Source: Chryseolinea serpens (GTDB taxonomy: Bacteria; Bacteroidota; Bacteroidia; Cytophagales; Cyclobacteriaceae). From it: 64,000 nucleotides of DNA. Shown in pieces: positions 56,392-64,000 of the stretch; the first letter of the stretch is position 1; every line of letters begins with the position of its first letter. The DNA is taken from the NCBI RefSeq assembly GCF_900129725.1, contig NZ_FQWQ01000006.1, forward strand, positions 496,001 to 560,000. The letters are read 5' to 3'. Under the pieces are notes generated by a model. The model had not been told where the DNA came from. It saw only the letters and a list, made by a program, of their open reading frames with translations, and ran no database searches. Position numbers and translations under genes: made by a program.

Positions 56392-57579
56392 CTACTGGGT
56401 TATCTGACTGAGCTTCCCAGTCGTCTTATTTTTCAGGATAATTTTCTTTGCGCCATAGTGCGTCACTTCTTCTTTCACCAGGTAGTGGTCAGCATCATAT
56501 TCCTGCAGGTGGCTGTCTTTGGAAACGCCGGTGCGGCCGCGCCAGATGTCGAGCTTCACGGGTTCCCACAGTTTTGTTTTGGCCGATTTGTAGCAGGCAT
56601 CGAGCACGGCGTTCACCACATAGCCGTCGTAGAAGGTCTCCTTGGGTTGCTGTCCTTTTTCCAGGGCGGCAAACATGTCCATGAACATGTGATTGTAGCC
56701 AAGCTCGTTCACCTCGTCGCCTACGGGGAACAACCAGCCCGAATTGCTTTCAGCCTTTTCGGCCAGGTAGTCGCCGCTCTTGCCGGTGGTGAACATTTCG
56801 AAGCCGGTGCGGAGAAAGCTGTTGATCCAGATGGTGCCTTCGGTGCCCATCACTTCGTCGCGCAGGTCAAGGCCGCCGCGGAAGGTCCAGCTCACTTCAA
56901 ACTGGCTGATGGCGCCATTCTCGTATTTGATCAAAGCGATGGCGTGATCTTCGGCGTCGATGGGTTTCACTTGCGTGTCGGCCCAGCACATCGCTTCCAC
57001 GGGAAGAATGTCCTTTCCGATGTAGCTGCGGGTGATCTCTACGCAGTGGCATCCCAGGTCAAGGATACAGCCGCCGCCGGCTTGCTCGATGTCCCAGAAC
57101 CAGTCGCTGTGCGGACCAGGGTGCGTCTCGCGCGACTTTGCCCAAAGAATGCGGCCGAGCGCGCCGTTCTTCACGCTCTCGTGTGCTTTGAGGAACTTGG
57201 GTGTATACACCAGATCTTCAAGATAGCCGTTGAAGATACCCGCCTTTTCCACGGCGAGCAGCATGCGCTTGGCTTCTTCAGCGGTTCGTGCGAGCGGCTT
57301 GGTGGTGATCACCGATTTTTTGTGTTTGCAGCAAAGCAACACGGCCTCTTCGTGCATGTTGTTTGGCAGGGCGATGCAAACCACATCCACGTCGGTGCGG
57401 TCGATGGCGGCTTCGAGGTTGTCGGTGGCAAACCCCACGTTATAGTCCGTGGCAAATTTCGTTGCAGTTTCTTCTTTGCGGGAATAGACACTGACGATCT
57501 TGTCTTTGCTTCTATAGCCCTGGATGGATTCGGCATAAAACCGGCCGATGAAGCCCGACCCTAGCATGGCAATGTTCAT
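56392..57579 (-). CDS. Gfo/Idh/MocA family oxidoreductase
   Basis: This 395-residue protein has a Rossmann start [16 protein letters not shown], the conserved [37 protein letters not shown] region with the EKP-like Lys as TKP, and a C-terminal substrate domain with [15 protein letters not shown] and [19 protein letters not shown]. It is an NAD(P)-dependent dehydrogenase for a sugar or inositol. It follows the MFS transporter gene after 73 nt on the same strand, so the two likely work together in sugar uptake and oxidation. Confidence 0.92.
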   Translation of the reverse strand: MNIAMLGSGFIGRFYAESIQGYRSKDKIVSVYSRKEETATKFATDYNVGFATDNLEAAIDRTDVDVVCIALPNNMHEEAVLLCCKHKKSVITTKPLARTAEEAKRMLLAVEKAGIFNGYLEDLVYTPKFLKAHESVKNGALGRILWAKSRETHPGPHSDWFWDIEQAGGGCILDLGCHCVEITRSYIGKDILPVEAMCWADTQVKPIDAEDHAIALIKYENGAISQFEVSWTFRGGLDLRDEVMGTEGTIWINSFLRTGFEMFTTGKSGDYLAEKAESNSGWLFPVGDEVNELGYNHMFMDMFAALEKGQQPKETFYDGYVVNAVLDACYKSAKTKLWEPVKLDIWRGRTGVSKDSHLQEYDADHYLVKEEVTHYGAKKIILKNKTTGKLSQITQ

Positions 57580-57652
57580 AATCTCTTGCGTTTTTGTGGT
57601 GTAGTTGATTTAGATTTTTTTAGTCTCCGACTCCAAGTTTCAAGTCGAGTGG

Positions 57653-58849
57653 TCAGGCCTTGCTTATTTCTTTTTTCTCATTGAAGAAGAAAATGAAATA
57701 GAGCAACACAGCAACAGCAATGTAGGCCGGAACAAGCCAGATGTTTGTCCATTGGTGCACGCCTTCTGTTGTGTAGAAATCCGCGGTGAAGCCCGAGAAC
57801 CAGGTTCCAATGAACATCCCCAGGCCATACGTAGCAAAGGTGAACAACCCTTGTGCGGCGTTCTTGATTTTTTCTCCGGCCTTCTTTTCCGTATACATGT
57901 AGCCGGTCACAAAGAAGAAATCGTAGCAGACGCCATGAAGCAGAATGCCGCCATACAGCATCCATGTGCCGGTTTCAATATTTCCATACGCGAAGCATAC
58001 ATAGCGTAGTATCCAGGCCGCCATGCCCAGCAACAACATCTTTTTAACGCCAATGCGGTTGAACAGGAAGGGAATGGCCAGGATGAACACGGCCTCCGAA
58101 ATTTGTCCCCAGGTCATCTTGCTGGCAGGGTTCTCCATGCCGACTTCGTTTAGGAAAAGGTTGGCAAATCCATAGTAGAACGAAAGCGGGATGCACACCA
58201 GAATGGCCGCGATGAAAAAGATGAGATAGGGTTTATCTTTGAACAACACAAACGCTTCTGTACCTAACACACTTGAAGCACTTGTGCCAGACGCCTGGCC
58301 CTTGGGCGGCGTGTGGGGCAATATAAAACTGATCAGCCCAAGCGCAACGGAAGCCATGGACGCCATCACAAAGGTGAACTGTGTTTTCTCGATCGAAAAT
58401 GCGCCGATCAGACGACCGGCGATGATCCAGCCGAGCGTACCGAACACGCGGATCCAGGGGAATTGTTTTCCCGGGTCGGTCATTTGCGAGAAGGCGATGC
58501 TGTTGGATAGCGCGATGGTGGGCATGTAGAGCAACGAATAGAACAGGATCACCCAATAGAAGGCCGTGTTCCCCGTGATCTGTGTGGCCAGGTATAAAAG
58601 CGCTCCCCCCACCAGGTGAAGTATTCCCATGATTCGCTGCGCAGCAAAATAACGGTCGGCCACCATACCCACAAAGAACGGAGAGATGATGGTCGCAATG
58701 GCCAGCGCACTGTAGGCCGCGCCAATCTGCACGCCGCTGGAGTGCAAAAATTCAGACATGTAGGTGCCCATCGTAACGTACCAGGATCCCCAAATAAAAT
58801 ATTCGAGGAGCATCATGACCGAGAGCTTTGTGAAGATGACAGGTTTCAT
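57653..58849 (-). CDS. MFS transporter, nucleoside:H+ symporter (NupG/XapB) type
   Basis: This 398-residue protein has twelve hydrophobic segments. The start KLSVMMLLEYFIWGSWYVTMGTYMSEFL, the IISPFFVGMVADRYFAAQRIMG loop and PWIRVFGTLGWIIAGRLIG are typical of the nucleoside:H+ symporter family. In Bacteroidota many members sit next to Gfo/Idh/MocA dehydrogenases and probably carry sugars or sugar derivatives. It starts the two-gene unit with that dehydrogenase. The substrate is not readable from sequence. Confidence 0.9.
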   Translation of the reverse strand: MKPVIFTKLSVMMLLEYFIWGSWYVTMGTYMSEFLHSSGVQIGAAYSALAIATIISPFFVGMVADRYFAAQRIMGILHLVGGALLYLATQITGNTAFYWVILFYSLLYMPTIALSNSIAFSQMTDPGKQFPWIRVFGTLGWIIAGRLIGAFSIEKTQFTFVMASMASVALGLISFILPHTPPKGQASGTSASSVLGTEAFVLFKDKPYLIFFIAAILVCIPLSFYYGFANLFLNEVGMENPASKMTWGQISEAVFILAIPFLFNRIGVKKMLLLGMAAWILRYVCFAYGNIETGTWMLYGGILLHGVCYDFFFVTGYMYTEKKAGEKIKNAAQGLFTFATYGLGMFIGTWFSGFTADFYTTEGVHQWTNIWLVPAYIAVAVLLYFIFFFNEKKEISKA

Positions 58850-59077
58850 GGGTTTTGATAAAAGGGTGGAAATGTACGAACGGGTGCAGCCGCCACGCGC
58901 TAAGTTGAAGGGGCTGTCCGTGAAGATACAGGGAGAAGCAGACAGACAAAAACCTCCTGTAAAATTTTTTCGATTCCGAGGCCCTTGCCAGCGCTCACGG
59001 GGACGCCAGAAAAATGGTGGAGTGAAATAAAAGGAAGAATGTGGAAATAGCGTGGAGAGATCCCCGACGCGTTAGGG

Positions 59078-59911
59078 TCAGGATAATTTCTTCAGGAGCA
59101 AGGCTGCCCACTGTTCACGCTCGTCGCGACGCACTTCAGCGAGGTTGTAGCGTCCCGCTTCAAGGAGAAGATCGTCGATGTCGTTTGTATAAAAACCGCT
59201 CAGCAGCAGCAGGCTTTCCGGGGCCATATAGTGTTGATAGAGCCTGATCTCGTCGAGCAGTACGTTCTTGTTGATGTTGGCTAAAATGATGTCGAAGGTT
59301 CCTTCGAACGAGAAGTTGCTAAGCTTGCCTTGTTGCTGGTGGATATTGGTGCACCCATTAACGTCGATGTTTTCCTGGCCGTTGCTCACGCTCCACTCGT
59401 CGATGTCGAATGCCTCGACTTCCCTGGCGCCCAGCTTGGAAGCCATGACGGAGAGGATTGCTGTGCCACAGCCAGCGTCCATCACCCGCTTGTTTTGGTG
59501 GTTGATGTCCAGTTGGCTCTTGATCATCAAATAGGTGGTTTGATGATGGCCGGTTCCAAACGACATCTTGGGAGTGATGATGAGTTCGTAGGGATATTTT
59601 TTTTCGATCTTATGAAAATCGGCGCGGATCAGGCAGCGGTCATCCACGATGATGGGCTCGTAATTTTTTTCCCACTCTTCGTTCCAGTTTTGTTTCTGGA
59701 TGCGATCCTGGAAAAAGACCACGGGCGTTTGCAACGTATACTTGTCTTTGATCGCCTGCAGATATTCCTTGTCGTATTTCTCCATCTCCACATACGCCTC
59801 AAAACCTTTCTCCGTCTCCATGAACGTATCGAATCCGGCCTCGGCAATTTCGGCCATGATCAGTTCGGAGAAATCGGGGTCGCAGATGACCTGGAGGCGG
59901 GAGTAGTACAT
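59078..59911 (-). CDS. prmA: ribosomal protein L11 methyltransferase
   Basis: This 277-residue protein trimethylates ribosomal protein L11. It has a divergent N-terminal domain (MYYSRLQVICDPDFSELIMAEI), the hinge FGTGHHQTTYLMI, the SAM site VMDAGCGTAILSVMASKLG, and ILANINKNVLLDEI near the end, equivalent to the NPPY-type region. The ATG at 59911 is preferred to one 33 bp upstream because homologues start YYxxLxxxC-like. It follows tpiA, with a terminator between. Confidence 0.92.
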   Translation of the reverse strand: MYYSRLQVICDPDFSELIMAEIAEAGFDTFMETEKGFEAYVEMEKYDKEYLQAIKDKYTLQTPVVFFQDRIQKQNWNEEWEKNYEPIIVDDRCLIRADFHKIEKKYPYELIITPKMSFGTGHHQTTYLMIKSQLDINHQNKRVMDAGCGTAILSVMASKLGAREVEAFDIDEWSVSNGQENIDVNGCTNIHQQQGKLSNFSFEGTFDIILANINKNVLLDEIRLYQHYMAPESLLLLSGFYTNDIDDLLLEAGRYNLAEVRRDEREQWAALLLKKLS

Positions 59912-59955
59912 AGAAGATGCGTCGCGTGAGAAGAATAAGATCAAACAAAAAATAA

Positions 59956-59983
59956 ATGCCGGCGACGATCACGTCACCGGCAT
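59956..59983 (-). terminator. terminator between tpiA and prmA
   Basis: The stem ATGCCGG-C-GAC / GTC-A-CCGGCAT with one mismatch and a 6-nt loop is followed on the minus strand by TTATTTTTTG. It is placed right after the tpiA stop codon. Confidence 0.75.
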
Positions 59984-59992
59984 GTTGTGGTT

Positions 59993-60754
59993 TTACATCG
60001 CCTTGATGATCTCGGCAAACTCTCTGGATTTCAATGACGCGCCACCCACGAGGCCGCCGTCAACATCCGGTTGAGAGAAAAGTTCTTTGGCGTTGGCCGC
60101 GTTAACGCTGCCGCCATATTGAATGGTGATCTCGTTGGCCACTGCCTCGCCGTATTTGGAGGCCAGGTGCTTGCGGATCACGGCATGCATGTCTTGTGCC
60201 TGCTGTGACGTGGCTGTTTTGCCGGTGCCGATCGCCCACACGGGTTCATAGGCCACGATAACTTTCTGTAGCGACGCGGCGTCCAGGTGGAACAGGCTTT
60301 CTTCGATTTGTTTTTTTACGAGGGCCTCGTGGCCATTGCTTTCGCGCACTTCCAACGGTTCGCCGCAGCAGAAGATGGGGGACAGGCCGTGTTTCAACGC
60401 GATGTCTACTTTCTTGGCCAGCAATTTTCCGTCTTCACCAAAATACTGGCGACGTTCGCTGTGACCCAGGATCACATAGCCAATGCCCAGCGACTTCAAC
60501 ATGGCAGCCGACACTTCGCCGGTATATGCGCCCGATTCATGCTCGCTGCAATTTTGAGCAGCCACAGCGATGCGGGTATCTTGTCCGATAAGATTTTTGA
60601 TGGGGAGCAGGTAAGGGAATGGCGTGCAGAGAATGACCTTCACGTTGCCCTTCACTTCATCGGCCACCATGCCTTTGATCTCCGAGGCCAGGATGTTGGC
60701 TTCGTCCAGGGTTTTGTTCATCTTCCAGTTGCCGGCTACAATTTTTTGACGCAT
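59993..60754 (-). CDS. tpiA: triose-phosphate isomerase
   Basis: This 253-residue TIM barrel interconverts dihydroxyacetone phosphate and glyceraldehyde-3-phosphate. It has AGNWKMNKTLDEA at the N-terminus (catalytic Asn/Lys), ILGHSERRQYFGE (catalytic His), the active-site Glu in AYEPVWAIGTGKTA, and the phosphate loops IQYGGSVNAANA and VGGASL. Length is normal. It is the second gene of a minus-strand run after gldB (67-nt gap). Confidence 0.97.
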   Translation of the reverse strand: MRQKIVAGNWKMNKTLDEANILASEIKGMVADEVKGNVKVILCTPFPYLLPIKNLIGQDTRIAVAAQNCSEHESGAYTGEVSAAMLKSLGIGYVILGHSERRQYFGEDGKLLAKKVDIALKHGLSPIFCCGEPLEVRESNGHEALVKKQIEESLFHLDAASLQKVIVAYEPVWAIGTGKTATSQQAQDMHAVIRKHLASKYGEAVANEITIQYGGSVNAANAKELFSQPDVDGGLVGGASLKSREFAEIIKAM

Positions 60755-60821
60755 ACAATTTTGAGTTGGTTATAGAATTGGGTTTCAAAGATAGTTCAGC
60801 TTTTTGCTTCTCGCACAAGGC

Positions 60822-61829
60822 CTAGCGCTTTTTCGGTTTGTAGTACGATTCCCGGAACAATTGCTGTGCGTCGGCCGCTTTCATCACCTGCGGCAAGGTG
60901 GCCTCTGAATGCTTCTCGGCGTATTTGTTCACGATCTGCCAGCCCACCCATTGACCAATGCGGCCAGGGCACTTTTCGCCTACTTGTATGGTCACTGGGC
61001 GCTCGCCCAGGTAATCCTGCTTCACCTTGTGGCTGGTGGCATACAACACCTGGCTGTCGACAAACCGGGCCCAGATCAGGTCCTCGTTGCTTCGTGTGCC
61101 TTTCATTTCTTCGGGGGTGTACCAAATGAAAACGCTGTCGGGCACACAGGGCAGCATGTGTTTGGCGAAATAGAATGACTTTCCGAAGACGACCATGTCG
61201 GCCAACACGGTTTTATCGTTCGGTTGATTTTTGTTGAAGCGGCCTTCGATACCATAGATGAGCATGGCGCAAGGCACGATGTCGTTGGGGTCGTATTTTC
61301 GCAGCAAATACTCATACATCTTGGGGCGGTATTTGGCGCCACGGCCCAGGTAAAAATCAAGACCGACGATGATGAGCGAATCCGTTACGAGCATATCCGT
61401 TTCCAGGCCGGAGACCACGGTTTGAATTTTGGGTGGGGTGAAATCGGGGTAATAATATTTCACATTGCTGAAGGCCTCATCAAACTGTTGCTTCAATCCG
61501 GACAAATCGCCGAAGACGCGTTTGGTCTCCATCACTAGCGTATCCATGTGCGGACTGGTGAGCTTTGCAAAAAGCTGGTTGATAAATGCCGAATCGGATG
61601 GATATTCCGTGCGCCGGAAAATATAATCGTGCACCAGCGGATGATGGGTGAGGAGGTCGACAAGTTCTTCCTTCGAAGAGAGGTTCACCAGTGAATCCTG
61701 CAGTTGCTGAATTTCTATGGACACGGGTTTTTCAATGGAGGGAGGAGCCACCACGCATTCGTCCTTTTCGCCGCTGCAACCGGCCAGGATCAAGGCCATG
61801 AATGAGACGATTACCAATACCTTCTGCAT
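60822..61829 (-). CDS. gldB: gliding motility lipoprotein GldB
   Basis: This 335-residue protein has a lipoprotein signal (SFMALILAGCSGEKD) and the GldB pattern: YYPDFTPPKIQTVVSGLETDMLVTDSLIIVGLDFYLG in order, then ADMVVFGKSFYFAKHMLPCVPD, ARFVDSQVLYATS, and the C-terminal CPGRIGQWVGWQIVNKYAE. GldB is needed for gliding and, in Flavobacterium, for stability of the type IX secretion/gliding motor. It is a marker of Bacteroidota; no gldC follows here, whereas they are adjacent in some relatives. Confidence 0.92.
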   Translation of the reverse strand: MQKVLVIVSFMALILAGCSGEKDECVVAPPSIEKPVSIEIQQLQDSLVNLSSKEELVDLLTHHPLVHDYIFRRTEYPSDSAFINQLFAKLTSPHMDTLVMETKRVFGDLSGLKQQFDEAFSNVKYYYPDFTPPKIQTVVSGLETDMLVTDSLIIVGLDFYLGRGAKYRPKMYEYLLRKYDPNDIVPCAMLIYGIEGRFNKNQPNDKTVLADMVVFGKSFYFAKHMLPCVPDSVFIWYTPEEMKGTRSNEDLIWARFVDSQVLYATSHKVKQDYLGERPVTIQVGEKCPGRIGQWVGWQIVNKYAEKHSEATLPQVMKAADAQQLFRESYYKPKKR

Positions 61830-61896
61830 ACGCTATGATAATTTCCGCGAAGATGGGATTTTTTATGCTATCCCGGCCCTTTTACGGCGCAGGATT

Positions 61897-62403
61897 TTAC
61901 TTTACATCGAAAGTGAGCTTGTCGGTGGGAACACTTTTGGTGAGGCGCAGGCTCCGCACCGTTCCCCGCACGGTCACATGCACCAGGTTCGACTGATCTT
62001 CGAACACTTCCGTGATGATATTGTTCTGGATTTGGATGGTCTTCAATTTTTTTACACCGGGCACTTCGATATAAAAGATAAACGCATCGCCCTCCAACTC
62101 ATAGCCCAGGTATTTCGATTGCACAGCCTTGTTATCCACTGCGATCTTGAAACGCGGCGTCAGGTATTCTTTCATGGTGGCGTCCAGGGCAGCCTTCGAT
62201 TGCTTCGCGATATCGTATTCGGGTTGTTTGAGGTGCTCGCGCAAGGTGCTCTCCAGGTCGTCGGCAAAAACGCGCATCATGATCTCCAGCCGCTTGTCCT
62301 TTTCATCCATTTCTATTTCCGTGACGGAAACGTGCATAGGGTGGAGGAGCAGTGAAAAAACCAGGCTTTGCAGCGTGGAAATAAAGCAAAGGGATGAGAA
62401 CAT
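61897..62403 (-). CDS. DUF6702 family protein
   Basis: This 168-residue protein has a signal-like start (SLCFISTLQSLVFSLLLHP) and the DUF6702 pattern HPMHVSVTEIEMDEKDKRLEIMMRVFADDLE, a beta-sandwich with DxK repeats. An alternative start at 62430 adds nine residues. Function is unknown. It is divergent from HupE/UreJ and M1 peptidase genes, an arrangement I recall as recurrent in Bacteroidota. Confidence 0.85.
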   Translation of the reverse strand: MFSSLCFISTLQSLVFSLLLHPMHVSVTEIEMDEKDKRLEIMMRVFADDLESTLREHLKQPEYDIAKQSKAALDATMKEYLTPRFKIAVDNKAVQSKYLGYELEGDAFIFYIEVPGVKKLKTIQIQNNIITEVFEDQSNLVHVTVRGTVRSLRLTKSVPTDKLTFDVK

Positions 62404-62593
62404 TCGTTTGTGAAAAATGAGATCCTGCAAAGATTGTTCTTTCTGATAAAATACTAAAAGGATTTTTGTTGCCGACCCCGCAATAAACCCTACCGCTTAA
62501 CCATCAAACCCGCCCGGCTACCCAAATGGGGGTGTCATAAGTAAAAAATAACTAGTATACTTGCTCCCTTTTTCAAGACGTGCTCAGCGTTTT

Positions 62594-63190
62594 ATGACGG
62601 AATTTCAGCTGTATTTCGGACTGGGGAAAGATCACATCCTGGACTATGCCAATGGATATGATCACATCCTGTTCATCGTGGCGCTCTGCGCCCTTTATAT
62701 TACACGCGACTGGAAACAGATCCTGGTGCTGGTCACAGCGTTCACCATCGGGCACTCCATCACGCTGGCCCTATCGACGCTGCGGATCGTGAACGTAAAA
62801 CCTGACCTGATCGAATTTTTGATCCCGCTCACCATCTTCGTCACCGCCGTCTCCAATTTGTTCAAGAACGAGAACAACATTTCCAGCGGCCCCATGCAAA
62901 TGAATTATTTCTATGCGGCTTTTTTTGGATTGATCCACGGGCTGGGATTCTCCAACTATCTGCGCAGCATTTTGGGAAAAAGCGAGAATATTTTCACGCC
63001 GCTTTTGGCCTTCAACCTGGGTCTCGAATTCGGACAGATCATCATCGTGGTGCTGTTCATGTCTGTGTGTTTCATTTTAGTGGATTTATTCAACCTGAAC
63101 AGAAGGGATTGGAAGATGGTTATATCGTCTGCGGTGGCCGGCATGGCCTTGCTGCTGATGAAGGACCATATGTTCTGGCTCAAAGATTAG
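62594..63190 (+). CDS. HupE/UreJ family membrane protein
   Basis: This 198-residue protein has about six membrane segments with the HupE/UreJ signature: NGYDHILFIVALCAL near the start, TAFTIGHSITLALS, and the later FGLIHGLGFSNYLR. The conserved Asp and His residues fit metal transport as in nickel/cobalt HupE/UreJ, but the Bacteroidota form has no hydrogenase or urease context. The ATG at 62594 begins the family-typical sequence; a longer frame is open upstream. It is followed after 29 nt by the M1 peptidase gene. Confidence 0.9.
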   Translation: MTEFQLYFGLGKDHILDYANGYDHILFIVALCALYITRDWKQILVLVTAFTIGHSITLALSTLRIVNVKPDLIEFLIPLTIFVTAVSNLFKNENNISSGPMQMNYFYAAFFGLIHGLGFSNYLRSILGKSENIFTPLLAFNLGLEFGQIIIVVLFMSVCFILVDLFNLNRRDWKMVISSAVAGMALLLMKDHMFWLKD

Positions 63191-63219
63191 TAACTCATTA
63201 ACCTAACCATATTCTTTTT

Positions 63220-64000
63220 ATGAAGCAATTTCTGATGTACGCGCTGATCCTGCTGGTCAACGTTGCCGTCGCGCAACAGACACCACAGTGGCAGGGCAAA
63301 TTCGAGCAGTTGGATCAAACCCTGCCCACGCCAAACGAATACCGCACAGGCTCTGGCGCGCCCGGTGTGAAATACTGGCAACAAAAAGCCGACTACGTGA
63401 TCAGCGTAGAGCTGAATGACAACAACCAAAGCATCAGCGGCAGCGAAACCATCACCTACACCAACAACTCGCCCGATGTGTTGAAGTATTTGTGGCTTCA
63501 GTTGGACCAAAACATCATCGCACCCGAAAATACATTGCGCACCACAGCCACCGGAAATGTGGTGGATTCGGCCGCAGCCAAAACCTATGCTGCCCAGGTC
63601 TCCGATTTCAAAGGAGGCTATACCGTAAAAGGAGTGAAGGAAGTAAGCGGCAAAGCGCTTCCCTATTTCATCAACAACACGATGATGCGCGTGGACCTTC
63701 CGCAGCCCCTGCGCTCGGGTGAGAAATATTCGTTCAACGTAGAGTGGTCGTTCAACATCGTCGATCGCAGCGTGTTTGGACAACGCAGTGGTCTGGAGTT
63801 TTTTCCGGAAGATGGAAACTATGTGTACACCATCGCCCAGTTCTTCCCTCGCATGTGTGTGTACGACGACTATGAAGGCTGGCAAAACAAACAATTCCTC
63901 GGTCGTGGCGAATTCACCTTGCCTTTTGGCGACTACAAGGTGCGCATCACGGTGCCCGCTGATCACATCATTGGAGCAACCGGCGTTTTGAAAAACCCCA
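63220..64000 (+). CDS. M1 family metallopeptidase, N-terminal part (cut by the window end)
   Basis: About 260 residues are visible: a signal peptide (FLMYALILLVNVAVAQ), the N-terminal beta domain with DYVISVELNDNNQSISGSETITYTNNSP and LWLQLDQNI, then VEWSFNIVDRSVFGQRSGLEFF and YTIAQFFPRMCVYDDYEGW. These match the secreted M1 peptidases that follow HupE genes in Bacteroidota. The zinc motif lies beyond the window. It is distinct from the LTA4H-like M1 lipoprotein at 8061. The open frame runs off the edge without a stop. Confidence 0.9.
   Translation, partial: MKQFLMYALILLVNVAVAQQTPQWQGKFEQLDQTLPTPNEYRTGSGAPGVKYWQQKADYVISVELNDNNQSISGSETITYTNNSPDVLKYLWLQLDQNIIAPENTLRTTATGNVVDSAAAKTYAAQVSDFKGGYTVKGVKEVSGKALPYFINNTMMRVDLPQPLRSGEKYSFNVEWSFNIVDRSVFGQRSGLEFFPEDGNYVYTIAQFFPRMCVYDDYEGWQNKQFLGRGEFTLPFGDYKVRITVPADHIIGATGVLKNP

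Noticed and set aside
56458-57564. 368-codon open frame opposite the Gfo/Idh/MocA gene
   Set aside because: Antisense shadow of a recognised dehydrogenase.
58850-59077. 228-bp gap with a 60-codon frame beginning near the MFS start
   Set aside because: The frame is very basic, lacks a ribosome-binding site and shows no domain. I see nothing else in the gap.

Overview
The window looks like a conserved chromosomal stretch of a Bacteroidota bacterium, most probably a Cytophagales member of the Chryseolinea/Ohtaekwangia kind. The taxon is inferred from a GldB gliding lipoprotein, a bacterial GGGP synthase, the DUF6702 - HupE/UreJ - M1 peptidase locus, several lipoproteins, TIGR04222, WbqC and DUF1080 proteins, and promoter-like TTTG/TTGG ... 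TAnnTTTG elements. Base composition is even from end to end. There is no rRNA, prophage, IS element, CRISPR array or integrase.

Layout. 1-3.3 kb: start of an ECF sigma gene, a lipoprotein, a Cys-tailed TIGR04222 membrane protein, tRNA-Leu(UAA), tRNA-Gly(GCC) and ridA. 3.4-7.3 kb: a 3-hydroxyacyl-CoA dehydrogenase-like gene, a Na/Pi cotransporter with an unusual tail, and a compact run of holin-III-like protein, single-TM protein and GGGP synthase. 7.4-17.4 kb: DinB, M1 and S9 peptidases, acyl-CoA dehydrogenase, an esterase-like lipoprotein and a propeller-like lipoprotein. 17.5-26 kb: MATE exporter, a YeeE/YedE pair, proC, a histidine kinase with its single-domain response regulator, rarA and a VWA-like membrane protein. 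26-26.6 kb: a gene-free spacer holding a composite palindromic repeat. 26.6-40.5 kb: clpC, WbqC, a DMFase-like lipoprotein, threonylcarbamoyl-AMP synthase, mltG with a thioesterase and a BrkB protein, LEA14-like, 2OG oxygenase, DinB, dienelactone hydrolase, acyl-CoA synthetase and Uma2. 40.5-53 kb: information-processing genes (polA, YraN, a PolB-type 3'-5' exonuclease, RNase R, uvrA) mixed with lipB and a polyprenyl synthetase. 53-59 kb: an ECF sigma with an overlapping small partner gene, DUF1080, GT4, and an MFS/oxidoreductase pair. 59-64 kb: prmA, tpiA, gldB, DUF6702, HupE/UreJ and the start of a second M1 peptidase.

Most genes are housekeeping or common accessory genes in short operons, several with 4-bp ATGA overlaps. 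I see no clear multi-gene system that is undescribed. The signals that most deserve a second look are: the 419-bp composite palindromic element with an internal degenerate 41-45 bp array; a second palindromic repeat family, also between convergent genes; a DNA polymerase I whose 3'-5' exonuclease site has lost key residues; a promoter that sits almost on the polA start codon; and an uncharacterised C-terminal domain on the Na/Pi cotransporter.

All calls come from reading the sequence and remembered family motifs. No database search was run.
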